Shown in pieces: positions 46,876-55,156 of a DNA stretch of 64,000 bases. A model generated the notes under the pieces. The model was not told where the DNA came from and did not search any database. It worked only from the letters and a program-made list of their open reading frames with translations. Position 1 is the first letter of the stretch; the number at the start of each line of letters is the position of its first letter. Where the stretch lies: NCBI GenBank assembly GCA_946479985.1, contig CAMLIF010000007.1, positions 1 to 64,000 of the forward strand, read 5' to 3'. The DNA comes from an uncultured Flavobacteriales bacterium (GTDB taxonomy: Bacteria; Bacteroidota; Bacteroidia; Flavobacteriales; Crocinitomicaceae). Position numbers and translations under genes: made by a program.

Positions 46876-47071
46876 CTTGTTTTTCTTTTTGAAAATTGAG
46901 ATACATTCTTACACCGCGAAATATGGCATAACCTAATAACAGGCAGATAAGGATTGTTCTTCTCCCACCGTAAACTCTGTCAGTAAAAAGCGGTGTGAAA
47001 TATAAATATGCAGCAAGTACTGCAGCCATTACAATGACGAATGATCCTGTTATGTATTTAATATTTTTCAT
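46853..47071 (-). CDS. Small membrane protein with two hydrophobic helices
   Basis: I start at the ATG at 47071 (72 residues) because the earlier part of the longer frame lies in the terminator of the upstream gene. The product has helices at about 6-27 and 38-56 and a charged tail. It is unnamed. It lies in the ExbB/ExbD/TonB operon and overlaps the next gene, as small membrane genes of this operon type often do. Confidence 0.65.
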   Translation of the reverse strand: MKNIKYITGSFVIVMAAVLAAYLYFTPLFTDRVYGGRRTILICLLLGYAIFRGVRMYLNFQKEKQDEKTRNL

Positions 47072-47082
47072 GGGTATAAAAA

Positions 47083-47112
47083 AATCCCGTTTGCCGGAAG
47101 ACAAACGGGATT
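47083..47112 (-). terminator. Terminator after the broken tonB gene
   Basis: AATCCCGTTTG (47083-47093) pairs perfectly with CAAACGGGATT (47102-47112) around an 8-nt loop. On the minus strand it is followed by TTTTTTTATA. It may reduce read-through into the small membrane, PstS-like and TPR genes. Confidence 0.85.
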
Positions 47113-47126
47113 CACTAATTATAAGA

Positions 47127-47984
47127 TTATTGTACGTTAAACACAATCGGTAATGTGTACCATGCGTTTACGTTTTTACCATCATTTTTTGCAGGAATCC
47201 AATCCGGCATTTTTTTCACTACACGCATTGCTTCCGCATCACATTCCGGGCAGTCGGCAATACCTTTCTTAACGGAAACGTTTGAAATGTTTCCTGATTC
47301 GGAAACCACGAATTTCAAATATACCTTTCCTTTAATTCCAAGTTCTTCTGCTACAGCCGGAACCTTGATGTTTTTCTGAAGAAATGCTACCATCGCTTCT
47401 CTACCACCCGGGTATTCAGCCGGCTCCGCTACCACATCATAAATTACCGGTGGTGGCGGTGGTGGTGGTGGTGGTGGCGGCGGTGGAGGTGTAGGAGTGT
47501 TAAATTAATTTCCTTTTTTTGTTTTGTCATCAATATTCTGGCCTTTCAACTCGTCATCAACGGGAGGAATATCTTCAGAATGCTTGTCAACAATAACAGG
47601 GGGAACGAAGGCAAGTGTTTTTTGCTCATCCGGAACTTTTTCTTCCAATGGTTCTAACTCTTTTTCCTCTTCTTTCTTCTCGTCATCAGCAAAGGTAGAC
47701 ATGTCTACGGTTTGCTTCTTTTTCTTTTTCTTAGCTACCGGTTTAGATATTGCAGTTGCTACACCAAAAGATGCTGCAATTGCTCCACCTATACCAAGCG
47801 TGATCAAGATCAACAGTACGTTGTATTTGCGACGAATTGTGTACGCGCCATAACTTCTGTTTCGGTTTTCAAATACCGTCTCTACACGATCTTCGGAGGT
47901 GTCTGACTGCCAGCTGCGACCAGAAAAATAATCGTATAGCGAAAGTAAAACGATGATACCAAGTACCACTATTGCTATTCCCAT
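47127..47984 (-). pseudogene. tonB: tonB interrupted by one in-frame TAA codon
   Basis: Both halves lie in one frame. Residues 1-159 from 47984 carry the TonB N-terminus (VFENRNRSYGAYTIRRKYN, a helix, then an acidic/Lys-rich linker ending KTKKGN). A TAA at 47505-47507 ends it. The same frame continues FNTPT, about 15 prolines, VIYDVVAEPAEYPGG and the full TonB C-terminal domain to 47127. One base change would restore a protein of about 285 residues, matching the intact TonB at 43084-43938. As read, the first half has no C-terminal domain; the second could start only at an internal GTG (47435). Either a recent mutation, a sequence error or unusual readthrough explains it. Confidence 0.85.
47229..47330 (-). 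repeat. 102-bp block identical to 56165-56266
   Basis: The segment encoding the mid part of the TonB C-terminal domain (from KVYLKFVVSES to CPECDAEA) is identical base for base, on the opposite strand, to 56165-56266. Flanking bases differ. Gene conversion or recent copying between the two loci is the simplest reading. Confidence 0.9.
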
Positions 47985-47985
47985 T

Positions 47986-48627
47986 TTATCTTAGTTTAGC
48001 GTTTAACAAATCTTCCTCATCTTTCGTTAAATCTACCGGTGCAATAACTCCGACATCAGCGATTTTCAATTCATCTACGAGGTCAATGAAGTTTTTACAG
48101 GTAGCTTTCCTGTCTGTTTTGATGAGAACTTTCAAGGCTCTTTTATCTTTTTTTGCTGCAATCAACTGTTTTTTCGCAATGGAATCAACTATTTGACGTC
48201 GCTGCAGTTTCAGATCAATCTCCTTGTGGGCTAGAATAACCGTTTTATTACGGTCAGCTAGTAATTTACGAACACTTCCTTCGCCCGGGCCAAAGTTTGC
48301 TTCTTCCAAAGTTGTTGCAGGGAATCCTTCTCCAGCTACCTTACGGTACTGTCCTGAATAATAGAACACTTTGTTTTCCGTAAGAATAAAGGTGATACCA
48401 TTATTTACGTTCGGAGGCTTAACTTCAGGGTCTTTCTCATCAATTTTCGCGGGATAAACCAAACTCATGATCTTTGGCTCTGCGAAAGTTGACGTTAGTA
48501 CGAAGAAAGTTAATAATAAGAATGCTAAATCCACCATTGGGGTCATATCGACCTTCGTGGAGCTTTTCTTTGCTCTTTTCTTCCCGCCTGAATTGCCGCC
48601 ACCGCCGCCATCTGCTATTTCTGCCAT
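47986..48627 (-). CDS. exbD: ExbD/TolR-family protein (second)
   Basis: The 213-residue protein has a Gly/Lys-rich N-terminal tail (ADGGGGGNSGGKKRAKK), then VDMTPMVDLAFLLLTFFVL with the proton-carrying Asp32, and a periplasmic domain. ExbD is the proton-channel partner of ExbB in energising TonB. Two ExbD genes in tandem are common in Bacteroidota. It is 1 bp from tonB and 12 bp from the first exbD. The long periplasmic part is usual for the phylum. Confidence 0.92.
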   Translation of the reverse strand: MAEIADGGGGGNSGGKKRAKKSSTKVDMTPMVDLAFLLLTFFVLTSTFAEPKIMSLVYPAKIDEKDPEVKPPNVNNGITFILTENKVFYYSGQYRKVAGEGFPATTLEEANFGPGEGSVRKLLADRNKTVILAHKEIDLKLQRRQIVDSIAKKQLIAAKKDKRALKVLIKTDRKATCKNFIDLVDELKIADVGVIAPVDLTKDEEDLLNAKLR

Positions 48628-48639
48628 GTCTTTAAGTAT

Positions 48640-49323
48640 TTAGCGTTTCATCTCCAATGAGGTGACGAAATTGATATTATTTAATTTTAAATCGCGACAA
48701 GTTTCAACAACGCGTTTTGCGTGGGCATACACTGCACCTCCATCTGCTTTGATCACATATTTCGGTTTGAAATCCTCGGCCAATGGCGTTGGTTCTTCCG
48801 GTTTTTGATTCGTCAAAGCATCTTCGTACATTGTTTTACCGACAGCCAAAATCTCCTTGTTTGCAAATTTCAACCAATCTTTCAATTCGTTGTTTGCAAA
48901 GGATGCTGTGTCAGAAGGTACGCCTTTAGATTGAAACTGTGTTCTTTCCTCCACCGACAGGTCTAAGTAACCAGGTAATTCACTCATAGAACAACCGAAA
49001 CTCGTAAGTTTCTTGAATTCGTCTACTTGATCCTCGTCTAATGCCACTTTGTATTTAGCCATCATTTGTCCAAGAACTTTTTCCCGAACAGCCATTGGCC
49101 CCGGATTCAGGTACACACATCCGCCTTGGTCAATGGTCATCATAACCAAGGTTTTTGTTGGTACTTCTTCATCCGAAATACTGGTAGCATATTTAACTTC
49201 AACTGGTTCACTTGAACGGGTCTTAGCGGCGAGCATAAAGAATGTCACCAATAGGAACGCTAAGTCAACCATCGGCGTCATGTCGATAGAAGGCGAACCT
49301 TTGGGCATGTTTATTTTAGCCAT
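48640..49323 (-). CDS. exbD: ExbD/TolR-family protein (first)
   Basis: The 227-residue protein has MAKINMPKGSPSIDMTPMVD with the proton-carrying Asp20 at the start of its single helix, and a periplasmic domain of about 180 residues. It works with ExbB and the second ExbD. It is 12 bp upstream of that gene and 25 bp downstream of exbB. Confidence 0.93.
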   Translation of the reverse strand: MAKINMPKGSPSIDMTPMVDLAFLLVTFFMLAAKTRSSEPVEVKYATSISDEEVPTKTLVMMTIDQGGCVYLNPGPMAVREKVLGQMMAKYKVALDEDQVDEFKKLTSFGCSMSELPGYLDLSVEERTQFQSKGVPSDTASFANNELKDWLKFANKEILAVGKTMYEDALTNQKPEEPTPLAEDFKPKYVIKADGGAVYAHAKRVVETCRDLKLNNINFVTSLEMKR

Positions 49324-49348
49324 TTTTTACCGTTTTAAATGAGGTGAA

Positions 49349-50146
49349 TTACTTTTGAGTTGCGTTGAAATTCTGTACAATTGAGAAACCAGCCTCATCC
49401 ATTGAGTGAGTCATTTGGTCAATTTTCGTAGAGAAAATATTGTAGAAAATAATTGCAAGCGTAGATGCACCAATACCTAAAGCTGTATTAATTAGGGCTT
49501 CAGAGATACCAACTGCTAATTGTCCCGGATCCGGAGCTCCTGATGACATCGCCTGGAAGGATTTGATCATCCCTAGTACCGTACCGATCAAACCGATCAA
49601 TGTACCGATTGATGCACAAGTTGAAATAATCACTAAGTTTTTGCTCAACATAGGTAACTCCAATGCAGTAGCTTCTTCCAATTCTGTTTTCAACAATTCC
49701 ACTTTTTTCTCTTTATCCAAAGAAGTGTCAGTAGAAATTGCTTCATACTTTTCTAATCCGGCACGTACAACGTTTGCCAATGATCCTTTTTGTTTGTCAC
49801 ACTCCTCAATTGCAGAAGAAATGTCATTAGCCTGAACCAATCCTTTGATTTTGTTTACAAACTTGTTGATGTTTCCTTTTCCTTTTGCCATGCTCAATGT
49901 GATGAAGCGCTCAAAAATGAAAATAAGTACGGTGATGTTAACTGCCAACAAGAACGGTACGATGATACCTCCTTTGTGAATGGTCCCAAGGGTGTTAAGA
50001 GGCTCTTTTGTAATGTCTCTTTCCTCGAAGTTCGCAGGATTTCCGAAGATTTTCGTGTAGATAATGAAACCGATTACAACTGCGATCGCAATAGTTAAAG
50101 AGGCTACTAATGATGAAAAACCTCCAGCTTTTTTAGAATTGCTCAT
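49349..50146 (-). CDS. exbB: ExbB/TolQ/MotA proton-channel protein
   Basis: The 265-residue protein has an N-terminal helix (19-33 region), a second at about 60-78, and two at about 165-215 with LIGLIGTVLGMIKSFQAMS and VGISEALINTALGIGASTLAIIFYNIFS, the conserved pore region of the family. ExbB pentamers surround ExbD and supply proton flow to TonB. It is the first gene of the operon. An exact -7 box (TAAGTTTG, 50188-50181) lies 35 bp upstream. Confidence 0.95.
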   Translation of the reverse strand: MSNSKKAGGFSSLVASLTIAIAVVIGFIIYTKIFGNPANFEERDITKEPLNTLGTIHKGGIIVPFLLAVNITVLIFIFERFITLSMAKGKGNINKFVNKIKGLVQANDISSAIEECDKQKGSLANVVRAGLEKYEAISTDTSLDKEKKVELLKTELEEATALELPMLSKNLVIISTCASIGTLIGLIGTVLGMIKSFQAMSSGAPDPGQLAVGISEALINTALGIGASTLAIIFYNIFSTKIDQMTHSMDEAGFSIVQNFNATQK

Positions 50147-50180
50147 AATTTAGTGTATTTAAACTTTTTTGTTTAGGGAT

Positions 50181-50188
50181 CAAACTTA
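50181..50188 (-). promoter_or_regulatory. -7 promoter box of the exbB operon (TAAGTTTG)
   Basis: The minus strand reads TAAGTTTG, an exact TAnnTTTG match. The predicted leader is about 30 nt. It should drive exbB, both exbD genes and the broken tonB. Confidence 0.55.
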
Positions 50189-50381
50189 GTAAAAAGGATT
50201 TAAAATTTTAAAACACATTCTGTTTTCTTAGTCACTTTTTTATTTAACTGTCGAAAATAGCGAGTGATGTATGCAGATTTACAACTGATTGTACGTAAGG
50301 TTCATTCAATATTAAGGTTTTGTTAAGTCAGATAGGTGATTTCCCGATTTCGAATTCAGGATAATTGCAGATTGAAACAAT

Positions 50382-50427
50382 AATCCGAAATCTGCAATCC
50401 GCAATCCGCAATCAATACTTATCTTTG
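50382..50427 (+). promoter_or_regulatory. paaZ promoter: 7-bp tandem repeats before a -7 box
   Basis: AATCCGA, AATCTGC, AATCCGC and AATCCGC follow each other exactly at 50382-50409. TATCTTTG at 50420-50427 is an exact TAnnTTTG -7 box, 22 bp before the ATG at 50449. The repeats fill the place of the -33 region. A change in their number would alter promoter spacing. Confidence 0.5.
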
Positions 50428-50448
50428 GCGGGAAACGAATTTTCGATT

Positions 50449-52518
50449 ATGATTACTGTAAAGAACTATGTTTGCGGCGCATGGGTTGCCGGTGAAGGAA
50501 ACGAACAAAATATATATAACGCTATAACCGGCAAACACATCGGTGGTGTTTCAAGTGCCGGAATTGATTTTGGCGATGTACTTGCTTACGGAAGAAAAAC
50601 CGGTGGTGCCACATTGCGTAAAATGACTTTTCAGGAACGTGGTAGAATGCTGAAAGCCTTAGCTATGCACCTTCTTGAGAAAAAAGAACGTTATTACCAG
50701 ATTTCTGCATTAACCGGAGCAACGCGTGTTGATTCATGGATTGATATCGAAGGCGGAATCGGAAACATTTTTGCAAATGCATCTTTACGCCGGCAGTTTC
50801 CTGATCTTCCTTATTATGTTGATGGTACAGCGGCGCCTTTGTCTAAGAACGGAACGTTTATCGGGCATCATATCATGGTTCCCAAACAGGGAGTTGCAGT
50901 TCATATCAACGCATTCAACTTCCCGATCTGGGGAATGCTCGAGAAAATTGCAGTGAATTTAATGGCCGGTGTTCCGGCTGTGGTAAAACCATCTGAACAT
51001 ACAAGTTATTTAACCGAAGCGATTGTTCAGGATATCATTGCTTCAAAAATCCTTCCGGAGGGAAGTTTACAGCTTATATCCGGTTTCGGACGCGGATTGC
51101 TGGATAAAGTAATGTGCCAGGATGTGGTAACATTTACCGGATCAGCACATACAGGAAGAATTTTGAAAGCCTTGCCTCAAATTACAAATGAATCTGTTCC
51201 TTTTAATCTGGAAGCAGATTCACTAAATGCAATGGTGCTTGGAAAAGCAGCAACTCCGGGTACAGCCGAGTTTGACATATTTGTAAAAGAAGTTGTAAAA
51301 GAAATCACCATCAAAACCGGACAGAAATGTACGGCTGTTCGCAGAATTATGGTTCCGGAGAATGTTCTGGATGAAGTTCAGAACGCCGTTTCAGCTCGTT
51401 TGGCTTCGACTAAAATTGGAGATCCGGCTCAGGAAGGAGTTCGAATGGGAGCTTTGATTAATCGTTTACAAGTTGATCGTGTTCGGGCAAGTGTAGAGAA
51501 ATTGCAGGATTCGCAGAAAATTGTCTTCGGTTCACTGGACGATTTCGATGTGATTGGAGCTGATAAAGACAAAGGAGCATTTTTCTCTCCGATCTTATTC
51601 CGAAATGAAAAACCGTTTGAGTCCCGCGATGTGCATTCAATTGAAGCATTCGGGCCGGTTTCAACCATTATGCCTTATAAAGATTTAGACGATGCCGTTG
51701 AGCTGACAAAACTAGGTGCTGGTTCTTTGGTAACGTCAATTGTTACGCCTGATGATAAAGAAGCACGTGAATTTGTGGTTGAAGCGGCTTGTATGAACGG
51801 ACGAATTTTGGTTTTGAATAAAGATTGTGCGAAAGAAAGCACAGGCCATGGTTCACCTATGCCCTTGTTAACACATGGTGGCCCGGGTCGTGCGGGTGGC
51901 GGAGAAGAAATGGGTGGAAAACGCGGGGTGATGCATTATTTGCAAAGAACTGCGATTCAAGGTCATCCAACCACAATTACTGAAATTACGCAGCAGTTTC
52001 AGCAAGGTGCAGCAGGAAAAACAGATTCAATTCACCCGTTCAAAAAGCATTACGAGGAATTGGAGGTTGGTGATCAATTGATTACAGACAGCCGATTAAT
52101 TACAGCCGAAGATATTGACGCATTTGCAGCTTTGAGCGGTGATAATTTCTATGCGCATAAAAGAGAAACAAATTTTGCGGGAACCATGTTTGACGAGCAG
52201 GTTGCGCATGGTTATCTGATTATGAGTATTTCAGCCGGATTATTTGTTGATAGTTACGAAATCAATCCGGTGCTTTTGAACTACGGAATTGATGAGCTTC
52301 GTTTTACCAAGCCTGTATATCCGGGAGCTAAAATTCATATCAGATTTACGTGTAAAGAGAAAATCAGCACAGATGTAACTCCAAACGAAGACGATCCGAA
52401 AACACTTATTCAGCGTGGTGTTGTTAAATGGCTGGTTGAAATGCTGGATGATACGGATGAGCCATTAGTTGGAATTGCAACCATTTTGACAATGGTGAAG
52501 AAGCTGGACCAGAATTAA
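50449..52518 (+). CDS. paaZ: PaaZ: oxepin-CoA hydrolase / semialdehyde dehydrogenase
   Basis: PaaZ opens the ring of oxepin-CoA and oxidises the semialdehyde in the aerobic phenylacetate pathway. I start at 50449, after the -7 box; 28 upstream in-frame residues are discarded. The 689-residue protein has an aldehyde dehydrogenase domain (INAFNFPIWGMLEKIA, FTGSAHTGR, TGQKCTAVRR with the catalytic Cys). The MaoC-type hydratase domain follows from about 545 (DFFAALSGDN-like AFAALSGDNFYAH, EQVAHGYL). E. coli PaaZ has 681 residues. No other paa gene is in the window. Genes for six TonB-domain proteins follow from 52571, possibly as read-through. Confidence 0.95.
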   Translation: MITVKNYVCGAWVAGEGNEQNIYNAITGKHIGGVSSAGIDFGDVLAYGRKTGGATLRKMTFQERGRMLKALAMHLLEKKERYYQISALTGATRVDSWIDIEGGIGNIFANASLRRQFPDLPYYVDGTAAPLSKNGTFIGHHIMVPKQGVAVHINAFNFPIWGMLEKIAVNLMAGVPAVVKPSEHTSYLTEAIVQDIIASKILPEGSLQLISGFGRGLLDKVMCQDVVTFTGSAHTGRILKALPQITNESVPFNLEADSLNAMVLGKAATPGTAEFDIFVKEVVKEITIKTGQKCTAVRRIMVPENVLDEVQNAVSARLASTKIGDPAQEGVRMGALINRLQVDRVRASVEKLQDSQKIVFGSLDDFDVIGADKDKGAFFSPILFRNEKPFESRDVHSIEAFGPVSTIMPYKDLDDAVELTKLGAGSLVTSIVTPDDKEAREFVVEAACMNGRILVLNKDCAKESTGHGSPMPLLTHGGPGRAGGGEEMGGKRGVMHYLQRTAIQGHPTTITEITQQFQQGAAGKTDSIHPFKKHYEELEVGDQLITDSRLITAEDIDAFAALSGDNFYAHKRETNFAGTMFDEQVAHGYLIMSISAGLFVDSYEINPVLLNYGIDELRFTKPVYPGAKIHIRFTCKEKISTDVTPNEDDPKTLIQRGVVKWLVEMLDDTDEPLVGIATILTMVKKLDQN

Positions 52519-52570
52519 AATTGATTTCGGACTGAAAATTGCTTGAACTGCGAATGGAAAAAATTAAACA

Positions 52571-53656
52571 ATGAAAAAGTCTTTTTTGTTTTTGATGATT
52601 TTGATTACTGGTTTTGCTGGATTTTCTCAGTCTGCCAAGAAACAAAACGCTGCACTGAAAAACGAGCTGGCTGCTGCAAAAACACGCTATGCATCTGACG
52701 TAGCTGTTTATTTAGCCGAATTCAATGAATTGGAGAAAGCACGACAAGATTATCGCGCCTATTCCAAACACGCGTTTATTACAAGGCAGAATAGTTTGAA
52801 GAAAGAAATCAGTGATTTGCGCAAACTAATGGATTTTTGTGAAGCGTTCAACATCGATTATACCAAGCTTATTTCTGAACAACATCTGAAAAACGCCGAA
52901 TCTTTCAGTTATAAGATTCATGCTGATCGGGAACGAATCATGCTTTCGGAAATTTTATTATTTCAGAATGTCAAGGATACATTGGTTATCGATGGATTGA
53001 AGCGGAAAGCTCAGAATATGCTTTTGAAAGACCAGCTAACAGTCTATACAACGGCACAAAACCAAAATGCAGTGGTTCTGGTGAAGCAGCGGAATATGAT
53101 TGCAGAAGTCAAAAAAACTGCAAAAGAACTTGATTCCATGGAGGTGCTTTACTACCGTTCTATTCTTGAATTGGATCAGTCGCTTAAAAAACTGCGCACT
53201 TATACCGACCAGTTGTACGACAAAGAGTGTAAGGATAATAAAGGAGGAACTGCGTTTACCATTCGTTATGAAAAGGAATTCCTTACGAAACCTGCTCCGG
53301 TTGTAGACCCGGTTAAACCAACACACAAGTCGCCGTTTGAAAGTGAAATTGCTGAAGTGCCTGCCGAATTTCCAGGTGGCAGTGAAGCCCTTAAAAAATT
53401 CATAACTGAGCATATTCAACTTCCGAAAGCTATCATGGAGCTTGGAGTAGAAGGCAAGTGCTACGTTCAGTTCGTGGTAAAATCAACCGGGGAAATATCA
53501 GATGTACTTGTCGTGAAGGGAATTGTTGAATGTCCGGATTGTTCTCTTGAAGCATCGCGACTTGTAAAGGAAATGCCTCACTGGATTCCCGGAAAAACAG
53601 CCGGAAAAGATGTGAGCAGCCGGATGGTTCTGCCTATAGATTTCAGGTTGAAATAA
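52571..53656 (+). CDS. Secreted TonB-C-terminal-domain protein 1, with coiled coil
   Basis: The 361-residue protein has a cleavable signal peptide (MKKSFLFLMILITGFAGFSQ), so it is not anchored by an N-terminal helix like TonB. A helical, coiled-coil-like region runs about 22-225 (KKQNAALKNELAAAKTRY), followed by a short linker (PAPVVDPVKPTHKSP). The TonB C-terminal domain spans about 262-361: EFPGGSEALKKFI, GKCYVQFVVKSTGEI and CPDCSLEASRLVKEMPHWIPGK. The Cys-x2-Cys motif is conserved with its neighbours. It is first in a six-gene tandem set 52 bp after paaZ. It cannot be driven by ExbB/ExbD in the normal way, so its function is unknown. Confidence 0.85.
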   Translation: MKKSFLFLMILITGFAGFSQSAKKQNAALKNELAAAKTRYASDVAVYLAEFNELEKARQDYRAYSKHAFITRQNSLKKEISDLRKLMDFCEAFNIDYTKLISEQHLKNAESFSYKIHADRERIMLSEILLFQNVKDTLVIDGLKRKAQNMLLKDQLTVYTTAQNQNAVVLVKQRNMIAEVKKTAKELDSMEVLYYRSILELDQSLKKLRTYTDQLYDKECKDNKGGTAFTIRYEKEFLTKPAPVVDPVKPTHKSPFESEIAEVPAEFPGGSEALKKFITEHIQLPKAIMELGVEGKCYVQFVVKSTGEISDVLVVKGIVECPDCSLEASRLVKEMPHWIPGKTAGKDVSSRMVLPIDFRLK

Positions 53657-53691
53657 AATCTGCTAACTTTAACCTATAAACCTCAATCTGT

Positions 53692-54072
53692 ATGCGCACA
53701 ACAATCATTCTTTCATTCCTTTTTCTTTCAGGTTTCGGATTTTCCCAAAACAAAATTTCTGTTGTGGATGTAGTTGCCGAATTCCCGGGTGGAAGGGAAG
53801 CAATGGTTAAATATATTCAAGAGAATATTAAGGTTCCTGCTAAAGTTCCTAATCGGAAACTAAAGGACAAATGCTATGTGAAATTTATAATTTCAGAAAC
53901 CGGGAATGTTTCGAATGTTCAACTTGTGAAGGGTATGGAAAAATGCCCTGAATGTGGTAATGAAGCCGTTCGGGTCGTGAAAAATATGCCCGACTGGACT
54001 CCTGCTCAAAGGGATGGAAAACCTGTAAACGCTTGGTATACGCTTCCTATTTCATTCCAGTACGTTAAATAA
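53692..54072 (+). CDS. Secreted TonB-C-terminal-domain protein 2, minimal form
   Basis: The 126-residue protein is a signal peptide (MRTTIILSFLFLSGFGFSQ) joined almost directly to the TonB C-terminal domain (VVDVVAEFPGGREAMVKYI, then CYVKFIISETGNVSNVQLVK and CPECGNEAVRVVKNMPDWTP). It has no coiled coil or linker. It is the smallest of the six and shows that the bare domain is made as a separate secreted unit. It may be a natural dominant competitor of TonB at receptors, which is inference. Confidence 0.85.
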   Translation: MRTTIILSFLFLSGFGFSQNKISVVDVVAEFPGGREAMVKYIQENIKVPAKVPNRKLKDKCYVKFIISETGNVSNVQLVKGMEKCPECGNEAVRVVKNMPDWTPAQRDGKPVNAWYTLPISFQYVK

Positions 54073-54087
54073 GATATTCTTTATACT

Positions 54088-55155
54088 ATGAAACTAATCT
54101 GTCTTTTTATTTTGTCGATTTTGTGCACATCAGTAGGGCAGGCACAAACCCCTGCCGAGTTGAATGCTCAGTTACGTCAGGAATTGCTAACTGTAAAAGC
54201 CAAATCAGAAGAAATTAAACCGGTGTTTGATAAACTTTATCTTGCTTTCAATACTTATTCTGACAGTTTGTTGCTTCAGTTCAAGGCTATTCCTTTTAAT
54301 CAGCTTGTTGATAGCTACTTAACATTCAAAGCATACCAGGATTCGATAGAGTGTATTAACTGGACATACAGCAAAACAATCCCTTTCAATGATTTGTTGA
54401 GCGACGATAATTTTCCGGCCAGGAATAAATTCACGCCTTGCAATGTTGCCCTCGGAGAAGTGCTTAATGTGAAGCATAATGTGAATTATTACCCGCATGA
54501 TGTGGTTTTGGGTCAGAAATCGTTAGAGGAAGAAAATATAGACCTGGAGGAAAGTATACAAGGTTATATCATTAAAAATTCAAGGATGCTTCTGTTTTTG
54601 GATGAAGCGTCATCCGGATTTAACCAGGGCCAATCAATAGAATCGTCTATAAATTATCTTAAGGCTGCATACGAACTTAAGCTAACTGAAGTAAATCAAT
54701 ACACTGCTGTTTTGAAAGATACCGTTGCCCAGGCACGAAAACTTTATTTGGCGAATCCTGAAACTTCAAAATACAAACATTGCTTCTACAAAGTAAAACC
54801 TGTCTCTTATTCGGAATCACCTAGCAAGGAGCCTGTAATATATTCGGTTACTGATGAAATTCCCGAATTTATTGGTGGCAGGGAAGCAATGAACAAATAC
54901 CTTTCTGAGAACCTGGTTTATCCGGAATCAGCCAAAAAGAAGAGAATCGAGGGGAAGGTTTATTTGAAATTTGTGGTTTCCGAAACCGGAAATGTTTCGA
55001 ATGTTAAGGTTCAAAAAGGCATTGCCGACTGTCAGGAATGTGATGCGGAAGCCGTCCGGGTCGTAAATAACATGCCCGATTGGAAACCTGCAAAAACCAA
55101 TGGAAAACCGGTAAATTCATGGTATAACTTGCCGGTTTCGTTTAAAATTCAATAA
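54088..55155 (+). CDS. Secreted TonB-C-terminal-domain protein 3, with coiled coil
   Basis: The 355-residue protein has a signal peptide (MKLICLFILSILCTSVGQAQ) and a helical region (about 22-240) of the same kind as proteins 1 and 4-6 (AELNAQLRQELLTVKAKSEE). The TonB C-terminal domain runs about 256-355: EFIGGREAMNKYL, GKVYLKFVVSETGNVSNVKV, CQECDAEAVRVVNNMPDWKP. The linker is short. The next gene begins 1 bp after its stop. Confidence 0.85.
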   Translation: MKLICLFILSILCTSVGQAQTPAELNAQLRQELLTVKAKSEEIKPVFDKLYLAFNTYSDSLLLQFKAIPFNQLVDSYLTFKAYQDSIECINWTYSKTIPFNDLLSDDNFPARNKFTPCNVALGEVLNVKHNVNYYPHDVVLGQKSLEEENIDLEESIQGYIIKNSRMLLFLDEASSGFNQGQSIESSINYLKAAYELKLTEVNQYTAVLKDTVAQARKLYLANPETSKYKHCFYKVKPVSYSESPSKEPVIYSVTDEIPEFIGGREAMNKYLSENLVYPESAKKKRIEGKVYLKFVVSETGNVSNVKVQKGIADCQECDAEAVRVVNNMPDWKPAKTNGKPVNSWYNLPVSFKIQ

Positions 55156-55156
55156 A

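Noticed and set aside
47505..47507. Frameshift in tonB
   Set aside because: Both halves are in the same frame; only a stop codon separates them, so a frameshift is not needed.
50365..50448. Longer N-terminus of PaaZ
   Set aside because: The extension covers the 7-bp repeats and the -7 box, so it is not transcribed from that promoter, and it has no match to PaaZ starts.
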